In this document: piece by piece, positions 1 through 5,240 of the stretch | How the letters are laid out: every line of letters starts with the position of its first letter | How positions within the stretch are numbered: the stretch's first letter is position 1 | NCBI GenBank assembly: GCA_003222555.1 | Contig: QHWL01000515.1 | Coordinates: 1 to 5,240, forward strand | DNA from: Acidobacteriota bacterium | GTDB lineage: Bacteria; Acidobacteriota; Vicinamibacteria; Vicinamibacterales; CAVVIG01 | Direction of reading: 5' to 3' | DNA length: 5,240 nt | Translations under genes and position numbers: made by a program | The notes under the pieces: model-generated | Databases searched by the model: none | Seen by the model: only the letters and a program-made list of their open reading frames with translations | What the model was told of the DNA's origin: nothing

Positions 1-183
1 GCCCGGCACAGGGATCACGCCGATGAGGCCCACCGGGGTTTTCACGTTGTGCTCGTGATGATCGTTGTCCCGACAATCGCGATCGTCGCGATCCCTTGAA
101 TTCCGTTCTTGGTCCGCACGGATGGTGAAAGGCAACGCGATCGCCACACCCAACAGCAGAAAAGCAAACACTCGTGGTTTCAT
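1..183 (-). CDS. Secreted protein of unknown function, N-terminal part (runs off left edge)
   Basis: An open frame reads leftwards from an ATG at 183-181 to the window edge with no stop, giving 61 residues. The start is well supported: a strong Shine-Dalgarno (GGAGGAG, plus-strand 188-194) lies 4 nt upstream. Residues 1-23 look like a Sec signal peptide: MKPR, a hydrophobic core (FAFLLLGVAIALPF), and a likely cut after IRA. The next stretch, residues 24-46, is highly charged, rich in Asp, Arg and His with one Cys (RDRDDRDCRDND, then HHEH), and could be a flexible linker or metal-binding segment. From residue 49 it turns into TPVGLIGVIPVPG, which resembles the first strand of a secreted beta-propeller or other beta-rich protein; that resemblance is only a guess. 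It is divergent from the DUF4440 gene and has its own promoter candidate at 303-331. The exported nature is fairly sure; the function is unknown. Confidence 0.72.
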   Translation of the reverse strand, partial: MKPRVFAFLLLGVAIALPFTIRADQERNSRDRDDRDCRDNDHHEHNVKTPVGLIGVIPVPG

Positions 184-302
184 CGCACTCCTCCTTCAAG
201 GTACGGACCGTTTGGGACTTGCGAATCGTGACCGGTCGCTGACTCTCGAGACCAACGACGCGTGACGTACGCCGGCGAGGAGGGTCACGACAACGCTCGG
301 CG

Positions 303-331
303 ACTCTAGTGAGGCTCGATGATCCTGTCAA
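303..331 (-). promoter_or_regulatory. Candidate sigma-70-type promoter for the leftward secreted-protein gene
   Basis: On the minus strand a perfect -35 box TTGACA (331-326) is followed after exactly 17 nt by TAGAGT (308-303), which matches the -10 consensus at 4 of 6 positions. Transcription would begin near 296, leaving a 5' leader of about 110 nt before the ATG at 183. The sequence just upstream (332-362) is AT-rich for this window, as expected behind a promoter. Found by eye; no start site is known. Confidence 0.5.
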
Positions 332-367
332 CAACATTCATCACAGATGATTTCTTTATGAATCGTT

Positions 368-384
368 CGGGCAGACATTGCCCG
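368..384. other. Perfect 6-bp hairpin between the divergent promoters
   Basis: CGGGCA (368-373) and TGCCCG (379-384) are exact inverted copies around a 5-nt loop. No T-run follows on either strand, so it is not a typical intrinsic terminator. It lies between the leftward -35 box and the candidate rightward promoter, so an operator role is possible, but chance cannot be excluded in DNA this GC-rich. Confidence 0.3.
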
Positions 385-429
385 CGAGCGTTCCGGCGAG
401 ACACGGCAAACAAAAGTCATGCGACGGCG

Positions 430-458
430 TTGACGGCAGGAGACGTTCAATATCGAAT
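430..458 (+). promoter_or_regulatory. Weak candidate promoter for the DUF4440 gene
   Basis: TTGACG (430-435, 5 of 6 to the -35 consensus) is followed after 17 nt by TCGAAT (453-458, 4 of 6 to the -10 consensus). The predicted transcript start near 465 gives a leader of about 78 nt before the ATG at 543. Such matches also occur by chance, and GC-rich bacteria often use divergent promoters. Confidence 0.3.
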
Positions 459-542
459 CGCGCGACAAGCAAAGCAAGCGCGCAGTGGGCCACCGGTCGG
501 GTGTAAACTTGCCGATGTCAAGCCTTCGAAAGGAGGTCCCGG

Positions 543-995
543 ATGGCATGGCGTGAATCGCTGTTCTCGGTTCTAGCTGCCGCCTGCGCCGTCACGGCGT
601 CCGCTTCGCAAGACCGACCCGTCCGTTCTGACCAACAGATCCTCATCGAGCTCGAGCAGGGCTGGAATGCTGCGTTCTATCGCAAGGACGTCCGTTTCAT
701 CGAGGACATCCTGGCCGAGGAATTTATCGCGACCTACGACGATGGCAGCCGAGGCGATAAAGCCAAGGAGCTGAAGCTTGCGGCTGAATTCAACCAACAG
801 GTCGACTCGTCCACCCTGGACGATTTCACGGTGAAGGTCTACGGCGACACCGCGGTCGTTTGGTTTTCACTGCATCTGGTCGGCCCCAGCCAGGGGCGGC
901 GACTCGAAGTGAACTACCGGTACGTCGACGTGTTCGTATGGCGCGCGGGCCGGTGGCAGTGTGTGGCGACGCAAAGCACGAAGGTCACTGCGTAG
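543..995 (+). CDS. Exported DUF4440 / SnoaL-like (NTF2-fold) protein
   Basis: A complete gene of 150 codons, ending in TAG. The ATG at 543 is chosen because a near-ideal Shine-Dalgarno (AAAGGAGGT, 529-537) lies 5 nt before it. Residues 1 to about 22 form a signal peptide (MAWRES, then the core LFSVLAAACAVTASAS). The mature part shows the DUF4440 pattern: an N-terminal helix with E-Q-G-W-N-A-A-F-Y-R-K-D (residues 38-49), then ILAEEFIATYDDGS (56-69), a strand VKVYGDTAVVWF (97-108), and the closing strands NYRYVDVFVWRAGRWQCVATQST (124-146). Proteins of this cone-shaped alpha+beta fold bind small ligands or act as enzymes of many kinds, and the sequence does not reveal a substrate. Its length is normal for a single-domain member with a signal peptide. 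The gene is probably monocistronic: a hairpin follows its stop and the next gene has its own promoter. The family call is firm; any catalytic role is unknown. Confidence 0.88.
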   Translation: MAWRESLFSVLAAACAVTASASQDRPVRSDQQILIELEQGWNAAFYRKDVRFIEDILAEEFIATYDDGSRGDKAKELKLAAEFNQQVDSSTLDDFTVKVYGDTAVVWFSLHLVGPSQGRRLEVNYRYVDVFVWRAGRWQCVATQSTKVTA

Positions 996-997
996 GC

Positions 998-1036
998 GGA
1001 GGGAGCCCTGGAACCCGGGTCCCTCCAGCGGGTTTT
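998..1036 (+). terminator. Hairpin just after the DUF4440 gene, possible terminator
   Basis: GGAGGGA (998-1004) pairs perfectly with TCCCTCC (1020-1026), and an inner CCC/GGG pairing can extend the stem past a bulged G. It starts 3 nt after the stop codon. The only T-run is TTTT at 1033-1036, about 6 nt beyond the stem, so this is a poor intrinsic terminator by standard rules. Its position makes a role in ending or stabilising the transcript plausible. Confidence 0.4.
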
Positions 1037-1110
1037 GGGCGTTGATGCGGGCCCTGCTGACCGTCTCGGATGAACGATGTGGGACGAAAAAATCTGCACC
1101 CCAGCCAAGG

Positions 1111-1139
1111 TGGACGGGTGTATATTCTGGCGCTAGAAT
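1111..1139 (+). promoter_or_regulatory. Candidate promoter of the cytochrome/propeller unit
   Basis: TGGACG (1111-1116, 4 of 6 to the -35 consensus) is followed after 17 nt by TAGAAT (1134-1139, 5 of 6 to the -10 consensus). The start of transcription would fall near 1146, giving a short leader of about 28 nt that contains the ribosome-binding site at 1163-1170. The spacing and the nearby AT-rich TATATT (1121-1126) support the call, but it rests on inspection only. Confidence 0.45.
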
Positions 1140-1173
1140 AGCGATCGGTATCCAAGTGAGCTGAGGAGGTCTC

Positions 1174-1611
1174 GTGTACACTACAACAGTCGTTTGCTGG
1201 GCTTTTATGCTGGTTGGAGTGCTGAACCAGCAACCAGCTTCTCCCGCTGGCGCCTCGACGTCGCTCGACTACGAGGTTTTCAAAACCAAAATACAGCCGA
1301 TATTGCTGGCGAAACGCCCCGGACACGCTCGCTGCGTCGCGTGCCATTCGCAGGGCACACCGCTGCGTTTGCAGCCGCTCTCACCGGGGAGCACGACCTG
1401 GAATGAGGAGCAGTCGCGCAAGAACTTCGAGGTGATGAAGCGCGTGGCGGTGCCGGCGACCATGAGGGCCCGGCTCCTCGTGCACCCGCTCGCGGAGGCC
1501 GCTGGCGGCGATTTCTATCACAATGGAGGCAAGCACTTTAACTCACAGAACGACCCTGAGTGGCAAACCCTGAAAGCCTGGGTGATGGGGTCGACCCCGA
1601 AAAGCGACTGA
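1174..1611 (+). CDS. Small single-haem c-type cytochrome-like periplasmic protein
   Basis: A complete 145-codon gene starting at GTG. GAGGAGGT (1163-1170) lies just upstream, and an in-frame TGA at 1162-1164 rules out an earlier start. The N-terminus (VVCWAFMLVGVL, residues 6-17) is hydrophobic but has no Lys or Arg before it, so it is a weak signal peptide; export is still expected because haem c is attached outside the cytoplasm. YEVFKTKIQPILLAK (33-47) precedes the haem-binding motif CVACH (54-58: Cys54, Cys57, His58), as in the Planctomycete-cytochrome (PSCyt1-like) group. The C-terminal half carries LLVHPLAEAAGGDFYHNGGKHF (101-122) and DPEWQTLKAWV (128-138), which I recall as conserved in acidobacterial proteins of this type. 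Possible second haem ligands are Met88, Met97, His104, His116 and His121. The gene ends in tandem in-frame stops (TGA TAA), 39 bp before the propeller gene, so the two are probably one operon. An electron-transfer role is inferred from the motif, and its redox partner is unknown. Confidence 0.8.
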   Translation: MYTTTVVCWAFMLVGVLNQQPASPAGASTSLDYEVFKTKIQPILLAKRPGHARCVACHSQGTPLRLQPLSPGSTTWNEEQSRKNFEVMKRVAVPATMRARLLVHPLAEAAGGDFYHNGGKHFNSQNDPEWQTLKAWVMGSTPKSD

Positions 1612-1650
1612 TAACCCCAGTTTGGTTCGAAGGAAAAGGAGCTAACGGTG

Positions 1651-2682
1651 ATGGCGAACAAGCGAGTGTTTCGTGGGTGTCTTACGGTTGCGGCTGCGAT
1701 CCTCCTGTGCACGTTTCCCCTCCGGGCCGCGAACAAGGTCGTGATTGTCCAAACCAACAGCGCCGGGGACAACGTCCACGTGATCGATCCGGTCACCAAT
1801 AAAGTGATGGGAGTGATCGAGGGGATCGAAGTGAATCACGGAGCTGCGGTGGCCCCCGACGGGAGCCGAATCTATATCAGTGACGAAGCGATGAGCACGC
1901 TCGACATCGTCGACGGGAAGACGCTCAAGGTGACCAAACGAATCCCCCTGAGCGGCCACCCGAACAATATCGCTGTCGGTCGTGATGGGCGGCGGGTGTA
2001 TGTCGGGATTGCCGAGGCGCCTGGCGGCGTTGATGTGATTGACACCGCCACTCAGACGAGGGTCAAGACCGTCCCCACCAAAGGCAGCATCCACAACGCG
2101 TACGTCACTCCCGACGGCAAGTACGTGGTGGCCGGCTCCATCCCGGGCAAGTCGGTCAACGTGATTGACGCGAAGACTGAAGAACCTGCCTGGTCGGTCG
2201 ACATGGGTTTGGGCGTCCGTCCGATGACCTTCTCGGCAAATGCCGACGGCTCGACCCAGTGGATCTTCGTCCAACTGTCCGGGCTCAATGGATTCGCGGT
2301 GGTGGATTTTGCGACGCGCAAGGAAATCAAGCGCATCCAGAATCCCGACTTGCCCCCGGGAAGGGCGACGGTCCCGGAAGGTTCCGATCCTTCTCACGGT
2401 ATGGCTGTCACCCCCGATCAGAAGACGCTTGTGGTCTGCAGCAGGCTGAACAATGCGCTCTACACGTACTCGCTCCCCGATCTGAAGCCGGTGGGCACGG
2501 TCTTTCTCGGCGGAAAAGGCGCCGGCTGGGTGACGCTCACCCCTGACGGGAAGACTGCTTACGTGGCCAACCCCGTGACCAACGACGTGTCGGTGGTCGA
2601 CATCCAGGCGCAGAAAGAAGTCACTCTCATCAAGGTCGGATACGTGCCGAAGCGAAACACCACAGGGATGCTCCAACAATAG
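1651..2682 (+). CDS. Secreted YVTN-family beta-propeller protein
   Basis: A complete gene of 343 codons from ATG 1651. An in-frame GTG lies directly before it at 1648. The Shine-Dalgarno AAGGAG (1636-1641) is 9 nt from the ATG and 6 nt from the GTG, so either could be used; ATG is preferred as the commoner codon. A signal peptide covers about residues 1-26 (NKR, then the core CLTVAAAILLCTFPL, likely cut after RA). The rest is a chain of roughly 40-residue beta-propeller repeats with the usual turns: APDG (68-71), GRDG (110-113), TPDG (153-156), TPDQ (254-257) and TPDG (297-300). Strands such as VHVIDPVTNKV, VDVIDTATQT, VNVIDAKTE and VSVVDIQAQKEV sit in the blades, and AYVAN (303-307) is the YVTN signature. 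Six to seven blades fit the length. Such propellers act as surface or periplasmic scaffolds and binding modules; no catalytic residues are evident. It lies 39 bp behind the cytochrome gene, which suggests a joint function. Confidence 0.9.
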   Translation: MANKRVFRGCLTVAAAILLCTFPLRAANKVVIVQTNSAGDNVHVIDPVTNKVMGVIEGIEVNHGAAVAPDGSRIYISDEAMSTLDIVDGKTLKVTKRIPLSGHPNNIAVGRDGRRVYVGIAEAPGGVDVIDTATQTRVKTVPTKGSIHNAYVTPDGKYVVAGSIPGKSVNVIDAKTEEPAWSVDMGLGVRPMTFSANADGSTQWIFVQLSGLNGFAVVDFATRKEIKRIQNPDLPPGRATVPEGSDPSHGMAVTPDQKTLVVCSRLNNALYTYSLPDLKPVGTVFLGGKGAGWVTLTPDGKTAYVANPVTNDVSVVDIQAQKEVTLIKVGYVPKRNTTGMLQQ

Positions 2683-2704
2683 GCCATCGAAGACTAGAAT
2701 CGCA

Positions 2705-2742
2705 CCGCAGGCCGCCGAACCTGGTGTTTCGGCGACCTGCGG
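2705..2742 (+). terminator. Strong hairpin downstream of the propeller gene
   Basis: CCGCAGG (2705-2711) pairs with CCTGCGG (2736-2742), and CGCCGAA (2713-2719) with TTCGGCG (2728-2734). Together they make a 14-bp stem with a single C/A mismatch and an 8-nt loop. It begins 22 nt after the stop codon at 2680-2682, a normal terminator position, but no T-run follows (ATTAGCAG). It may end transcription without a U-tract, protect the mRNA 3' end, or be a dispersed palindromic repeat. The structure is clear; the function is inferred from position. Confidence 0.5.
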
Positions 2743-2835
2743 ATTAGCAGCAGAATCGGTTTCCGCCTTCCCGACATTCTCTCCCCTCTCCAATCCAACC
2801 TGAACCTCGGAAATCGGCAAAGCAAGCTGATCCGT

Positions 2836-2888
2836 ACGTAGCGCCTTCAGGCGGACCTTGCCGGTCCGGCTAAAGCCGGACACTACGT
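2836..2888. repeat. Short multi-hairpin element, probably a dispersed acidobacterial repeat
   Basis: Outer arms ACGTAG (2836-2841) and CTACGT (2883-2888) are exact inverted copies and enclose three hairpins in a row. These are CGCC-TTCA-GGCG (2842-2853), GGACC-TTGCC-GGTCC (2853-2867, sharing one base with the first), and GTCCGGC-TAAA-GCCGGAC (2864-2881, overlapping the second, so the two must be alternative or partial pairings). The whole could fold like a cloverleaf. On the minus strand one frame reads DVVSGFSRTGKVRLKA, a string I recall as a recurrent false extension in predicted Vicinamibacteria proteins, which points to a high-copy intergenic repeat. No nearby transposase is seen. Copy number cannot be judged from one window. 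Confidence 0.6.
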
Positions 2889-3103
2889 CGGGCTTGTCGT
2901 ACAAAAGAAACGAACGGCCGTCGCGAATTCCATCACGCTTTCTTGAACGAGCGCTCGATATCCGCGGACCTCACTTCGCGAGGTAGCAAAATTGCCGGCA
3001 TCTTGGTGTCCTCGATCGGATGAGCTGGAGCCCGGATCGTTGGCTGGATGGCCCTGGCCTTGCTGTCACCTCGTCCCGAATCGCGGGTCGATGAGGAGAC
3101 AGT

Positions 3104-5240
3104 ATGTTCAGGCGCATCACGTTCACGGTGGTCCTGCTGATTGGTTGCCTCTCGACAAGTGTCCCCGCTTCCGCTCAAACGCCGAACGGCTTGGCGCGGC
3201 TCGCCGTTGCTCCCACGAACGCCGACGGGAGCGTCGACGGCATCGCGACGTTCGGCGGCGCACTGCCCAGCGCGTCGCAGCTCGATAGCCTGAGGGCGCT
3301 CGGTCTGCTCGTGCAGCGCTTGCAGAATCTGCCGCTGGCGCTGGTGCGTGGCTCACGCTCGGCCATCATCCAGGCCGTCAGCAGCGGAGCCGCGGCCGAC
3401 ATCTATCCCAACGAGCGCCTTCGCTGGTATTCGGTTGCTTCGGACGCGGCAATCCGAGCCAACGAGGTGCACGCACTCGGCATCACCGGCGCCGGCGTGG
3501 GTGTCGCTGTTGTAGACAGCGGAATCGATGCCACACATCCAGACCTCATGAGTCGCGTCACGCACAACGTCAAGATTGTCGACGGCTCGGCGGCGGGCGT
3601 GGCCACGCAGCCAATCATCGTTCCGGTCGACCAGGGACCTTACAACAACAGCGACACGTCCAGCGGCCACGGGACGCACGTCGCCGGCATTGTCGCGGCC
3701 GACAATACCGACGGTCAGGTTCTCGGCGTCGCGCCCGGCGCCGATCTGATCGGCTACGGAACCGGCGACGCGGTCTTCATCTTCAGCATCCTCGCCGCCT
3801 ACGATGACATGCTCTCGCACCGGACCAACTGGAAGATTCGCGTCGCGAACAATTCCTGGGGTTCTTCGTTCCGATTGTTCGATCCCGACGAACCGATCAA
3901 TCAGGCCACCAAAGCTGCGCACGACGCCGGCATCACCGTCGTCTTCGCGGCTGGCAACGAGACGACGGAAATGGCGATCAATCCGTACTCCGTGGCGCCC
4001 TGGGTGATTTCCGTCGGTGCGGGCACCCTCAACCATCAGCGCGCCTCGTTCTCGTCGGGCGGCGTTGAGTTCGACGATTCGACGCCCGGCGCGCTGCCGG
4101 CGGGCGACGAGAAGCACCTGGCGTTCACCGGGGACAGAATCGGCCTCTACCATCCTGCGGTCACCGCCCCCGGCGACAACATCGTCTCGACGGGGACGAC
4201 CGGCGTGGTGGTGACGTCGCTTCCTGGCGGAACCGCGTCAGCGTCGGGCACCAGCATGGCGAGCCCGCACGTGGCCGGCGTCGCGGCGCTGCTGCTGCAG
4301 AAGCGGCCGACCCTGACACCGGACGAAATCAAGTCCGTCCTCCAGGCGACGGCCAGCCTGATGCCGGACACGGCCGACACGACGCGCGTGCAGCCGTTCT
4401 GGCAATCAGGATACGGTTACCTCGACGCGAAGGCGGCCGTCGATCTGGTCGGCCGGCACCGGTACACGCAGAAGGCGCTCGCGCGCCTGCAGCAGGCGGC
4501 GGATGCGCGCGTCCTAAGCGATCGTGATTACAAGGTGCTCAGCACCGACTACTGGACGTTTCCCGCCGCGCCGGTCACAGTGAACGGCGTGCCCGACACA
4601 CGCACGTATTCCCTCGATGTCACGTCGGCCGCCCAGGCGATCAAGGCACTCGTCTCATATCCCTCTCTCAGTTATGTGGGCGTTAACCCGTTCGACTATC
4701 ACCTCACGCTGGTCGACGCAGCCGGCCAAACGGTGGCCGAGAGCACCGCCTCCGCGACCGCCGGCACCTCGCAGTTCTTCATCGACCTCACCCAGCGCGC
4801 TTACACCTTCGGCACGTGGCGGGTCGAAGTACGCGGCGACCTCGGCGCGCAGGATCAGGACACGATCATGGGCATCCGGGTCACGCTGACCATGGCGCAG
4901 CTCACGCCGCAAACCCGCGTGAGCCCGACCCTTCCGGTGTTCACGCCCACTGGGTCGGTTTCGTACTTTTTCCAACCGGGCCCGGCCGGTGTCGTGGCGT
5001 CTCCGGAAGGATGCAATCAGCAGGCGGGTGCGCCGCAAGGCGGGCTCGCGACGACGCAGGGGGTGGGCGTCTGCCAGACCGGTTCGATGGGTTACGCGGT
5101 GAACTACGGTGTCGGCACACCGGCCTCGTTCACGTCAGTGCCGCTGACCGCGCCGGCGACTGTCGGCGGCCCGGTCACGCTGAAGTTCTATCTGACGGAT
5201 CCGCTGCAGCCCGCGTGGCAGGCCGGGTTCAACCCGCGAA
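3104..5240 (+). CDS. Secreted subtilisin-family (S8) serine protease, C-terminus cut by window edge
   Basis: The frame opens at ATG 3104, 5 nt after GAGGAG (3093-3098), and runs to the right edge without a stop, giving 712 residues so far. A signal peptide covers residues 1-24 (MFRR, the core ITFTVVLLIGCLSTSV, and a likely cut after ASA). Residues about 25-110 form a propeptide resembling the I9 inhibitor type (LRALGLLVQRLQNLPLALV, then ADIYPNERLRWYS). The catalytic domain, about 115-450, has an intact triad: Asp138 in VVDSGID, His189 in GHGTHVAGI and Ser384 in GTSMASPHVAG. Asn285 in FAAGNE is the likely oxyanion-hole residue. An extra 30 or so residues (about 319-350, rich in Gly, Asp and Glu) lie between ASFSSGG and VTAPGDNIVST, where typical subtilisins are compact. 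Residues 455-600 look like a beta-sandwich of the PPC or similar type, and a second beta-rich module follows with Cys637 and Cys657, which could form a disulphide. It probably digests external proteins for nutrition, which is inferred. The catalytic assignment is firm. Confidence 0.93.
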   Translation, partial: MFRRITFTVVLLIGCLSTSVPASAQTPNGLARLAVAPTNADGSVDGIATFGGALPSASQLDSLRALGLLVQRLQNLPLALVRGSRSAIIQAVSSGAAADIYPNERLRWYSVASDAAIRANEVHALGITGAGVGVAVVDSGIDATHPDLMSRVTHNVKIVDGSAAGVATQPIIVPVDQGPYNNSDTSSGHGTHVAGIVAADNTDGQVLGVAPGADLIGYGTGDAVFIFSILAAYDDMLSHRTNWKIRVANNSWGSSFRLFDPDEPINQATKAAHDAGITVVFAAGNETTEMAINPYSVAPWVISVGAGTLNHQRASFSSGGVEFDDSTPGALPAGDEKHLAFTGDRIGLYHPAVTAPGDNIVSTGTTGVVVTSLPGGTASASGTSMASPHVAGVAALLLQKRPTLTPDEIKSVLQATASLMPDTADTTRVQPFWQSGYGYLDAKAAVDLVGRHRYTQKALARLQQAADARVLSDRDYKVLSTDYWTFPAAPVTVNGVPDTRTYSLDVTSAAQAIKALVSYPSLSYVGVNPFDYHLTLVDAAGQTVAESTASATAGTSQFFIDLTQRAYTFGTWRVEVRGDLGAQDQDTIMGIRVTLTMAQLTPQTRVSPTLPVFTPTGSVSYFFQPGPAGVVASPEGCNQQAGAPQGGLATTQGVGVCQTGSMGYAVNYGVGTPASFTSVPLTAPATVGGPVTLKFYLTDPLQPAWQAGFNPR

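Larger units (their letters stand above)
184..542. other. Divergent intergenic region, no gene seen
   Basis: These 359 bases separate two genes that point away from each other. Short open frames here lack a ribosome-binding site and any recognisable protein. It holds a leftward promoter (303-331), a weaker rightward one (430-458), and several dyads. CGTGAC at 261-266 faces GTCACG at 284-289 across 17 nt; a further CGTGAC at 227-232 overlaps the 8-bp palindrome GACCGGTC (230-237). TCATC-ACA-GATGA at 338-350 sits directly behind the leftward -35 box. CGGGCA-GACAT-TGCCCG at 368-384 is a perfect 6-bp stem. The first set falls in the leader of the leftward transcript, and the 338-350 dyad is placed where a regulator could bind. 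No known operator was recognised. Confidence 0.55.
2683..3103. other. Intergenic region with two structured elements, no convincing gene
   Basis: These 421 bases separate the propeller and protease genes, which point the same way. They contain a strong hairpin (2705-2742), a pyrimidine-rich stretch (about 2760-2815), and a multi-hairpin repeat (2836-2888). They also contain a low-quality minus-strand frame ending at 2933 whose last 22 codons (3001-2933) follow a GAGGA motif. No clear sigma-70 promoter for the protease gene was found; its ribosome-binding site is at 3093-3098. A long minus-strand open frame crosses the region but is treated as a shadow of the propeller gene. Confidence 0.55.

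Noticed and set aside
319..576. Plus-strand 85-codon frame in the divergent intergenic region
   Set aside because: No Shine-Dalgarno precedes it, its composition is not protein-like, and it runs into the DUF4440 start in another frame.
867..1347. Overlapping minus-strand frames across the DUF4440 to cytochrome gap
   Set aside because: They overlap two well-supported plus-strand genes, lack ribosome-binding sites, and show no domain.
1642..2904. Minus-strand open frame of 420 codons opposite the propeller gene
   Set aside because: It lies almost wholly antisense to a clear YVTN gene, has no recognisable domain, is rich in Arg, Asp, His and Gly as expected from the complement of GC-rich coding DNA, and begins inside the multi-hairpin repeat.
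2968..2984. Inverted repeat ACCTC-ACTTCGC-GAGGT as a second copy of the dispersed element
   Set aside because: The arms are only 5 bp and the outer ACGTAG/CTACGT ends are absent, so it cannot be called a copy from this sequence alone.
3075..3087. Small hairpin CCCG-AATCG-CGGG just before the protease ribosome-binding site
   Set aside because: A 4-bp stem is expected often by chance at this GC content, and it does not cover the ribosome-binding site.
3353..4153. Minus-strand open frame of 266 codons opposite the protease gene
   Set aside because: It is antisense to the S8 catalytic domain and has the Arg/Asp/Val-rich composition of a codon shadow, with no signal peptide or known motif.
1..5240. 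CRISPR array, tRNA, rRNA, insertion sequence or phage gene
   Set aside because: No regularly spaced direct repeats, cloverleaf with tRNA features, rRNA-like segment, transposase or integrase motif was found on either strand.

Overview
The window looks like chromosomal DNA from a GC-rich, Gram-negative-type bacterium, most likely an acidobacterium (Vicinamibacteria-like soil lineage). This is inferred from gene content and base composition, plus a short multi-hairpin element at about 2836-2888. Read on the minus strand, that element gives the peptide signature VVSGFSRTG-KVRLKA, which I recall from many predicted acidobacterial proteins. No search was possible, so the assignment is provisional. 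All five genes appear to encode exported proteins, which suggests a periplasmic or secreted-protein neighbourhood.

Layout: (1) 1-183, minus strand: the N-terminus of a secreted protein with an Asp/Arg/His-rich segment, running off the left edge. (2) 184-542: a divergent intergenic region with a good sigma-70-type promoter candidate for the minus-strand gene, a weaker one for the plus-strand gene, and several small dyads. (3) 543-995, plus: a secreted DUF4440/SnoaL-like (NTF2-fold) protein, followed directly by a hairpin. (4) 1174-1611 and 1651-2682, plus: a two-gene unit with its own promoter, encoding a small single-haem c-type cytochrome-like protein (CVACH) and a secreted YVTN-type beta-propeller. 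(5) 2683-3103: a non-coding stretch holding a strong 14-bp-stem hairpin and the dispersed multi-hairpin repeat. (6) 3104 to the right edge, plus: a subtilisin-family (S8) secreted serine protease with an intact Asp-His-Ser triad, a propeptide and a long C-terminal beta-rich extension, cut off by the window end.

The cytochrome-like protein and the propeller are 39 bp apart and probably co-transcribed, so they may act together in the periplasm, for example with the propeller as a docking or sensor partner of the haem protein. That is inference. The DUF4440 protein and the protease have their own spacing and signals, and nothing shows that they belong to the same pathway. I found no tRNA, rRNA, CRISPR array, insertion sequence or phage gene. 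The best candidates for something less described are the cytochrome/propeller pair and the structured repeat behind it.
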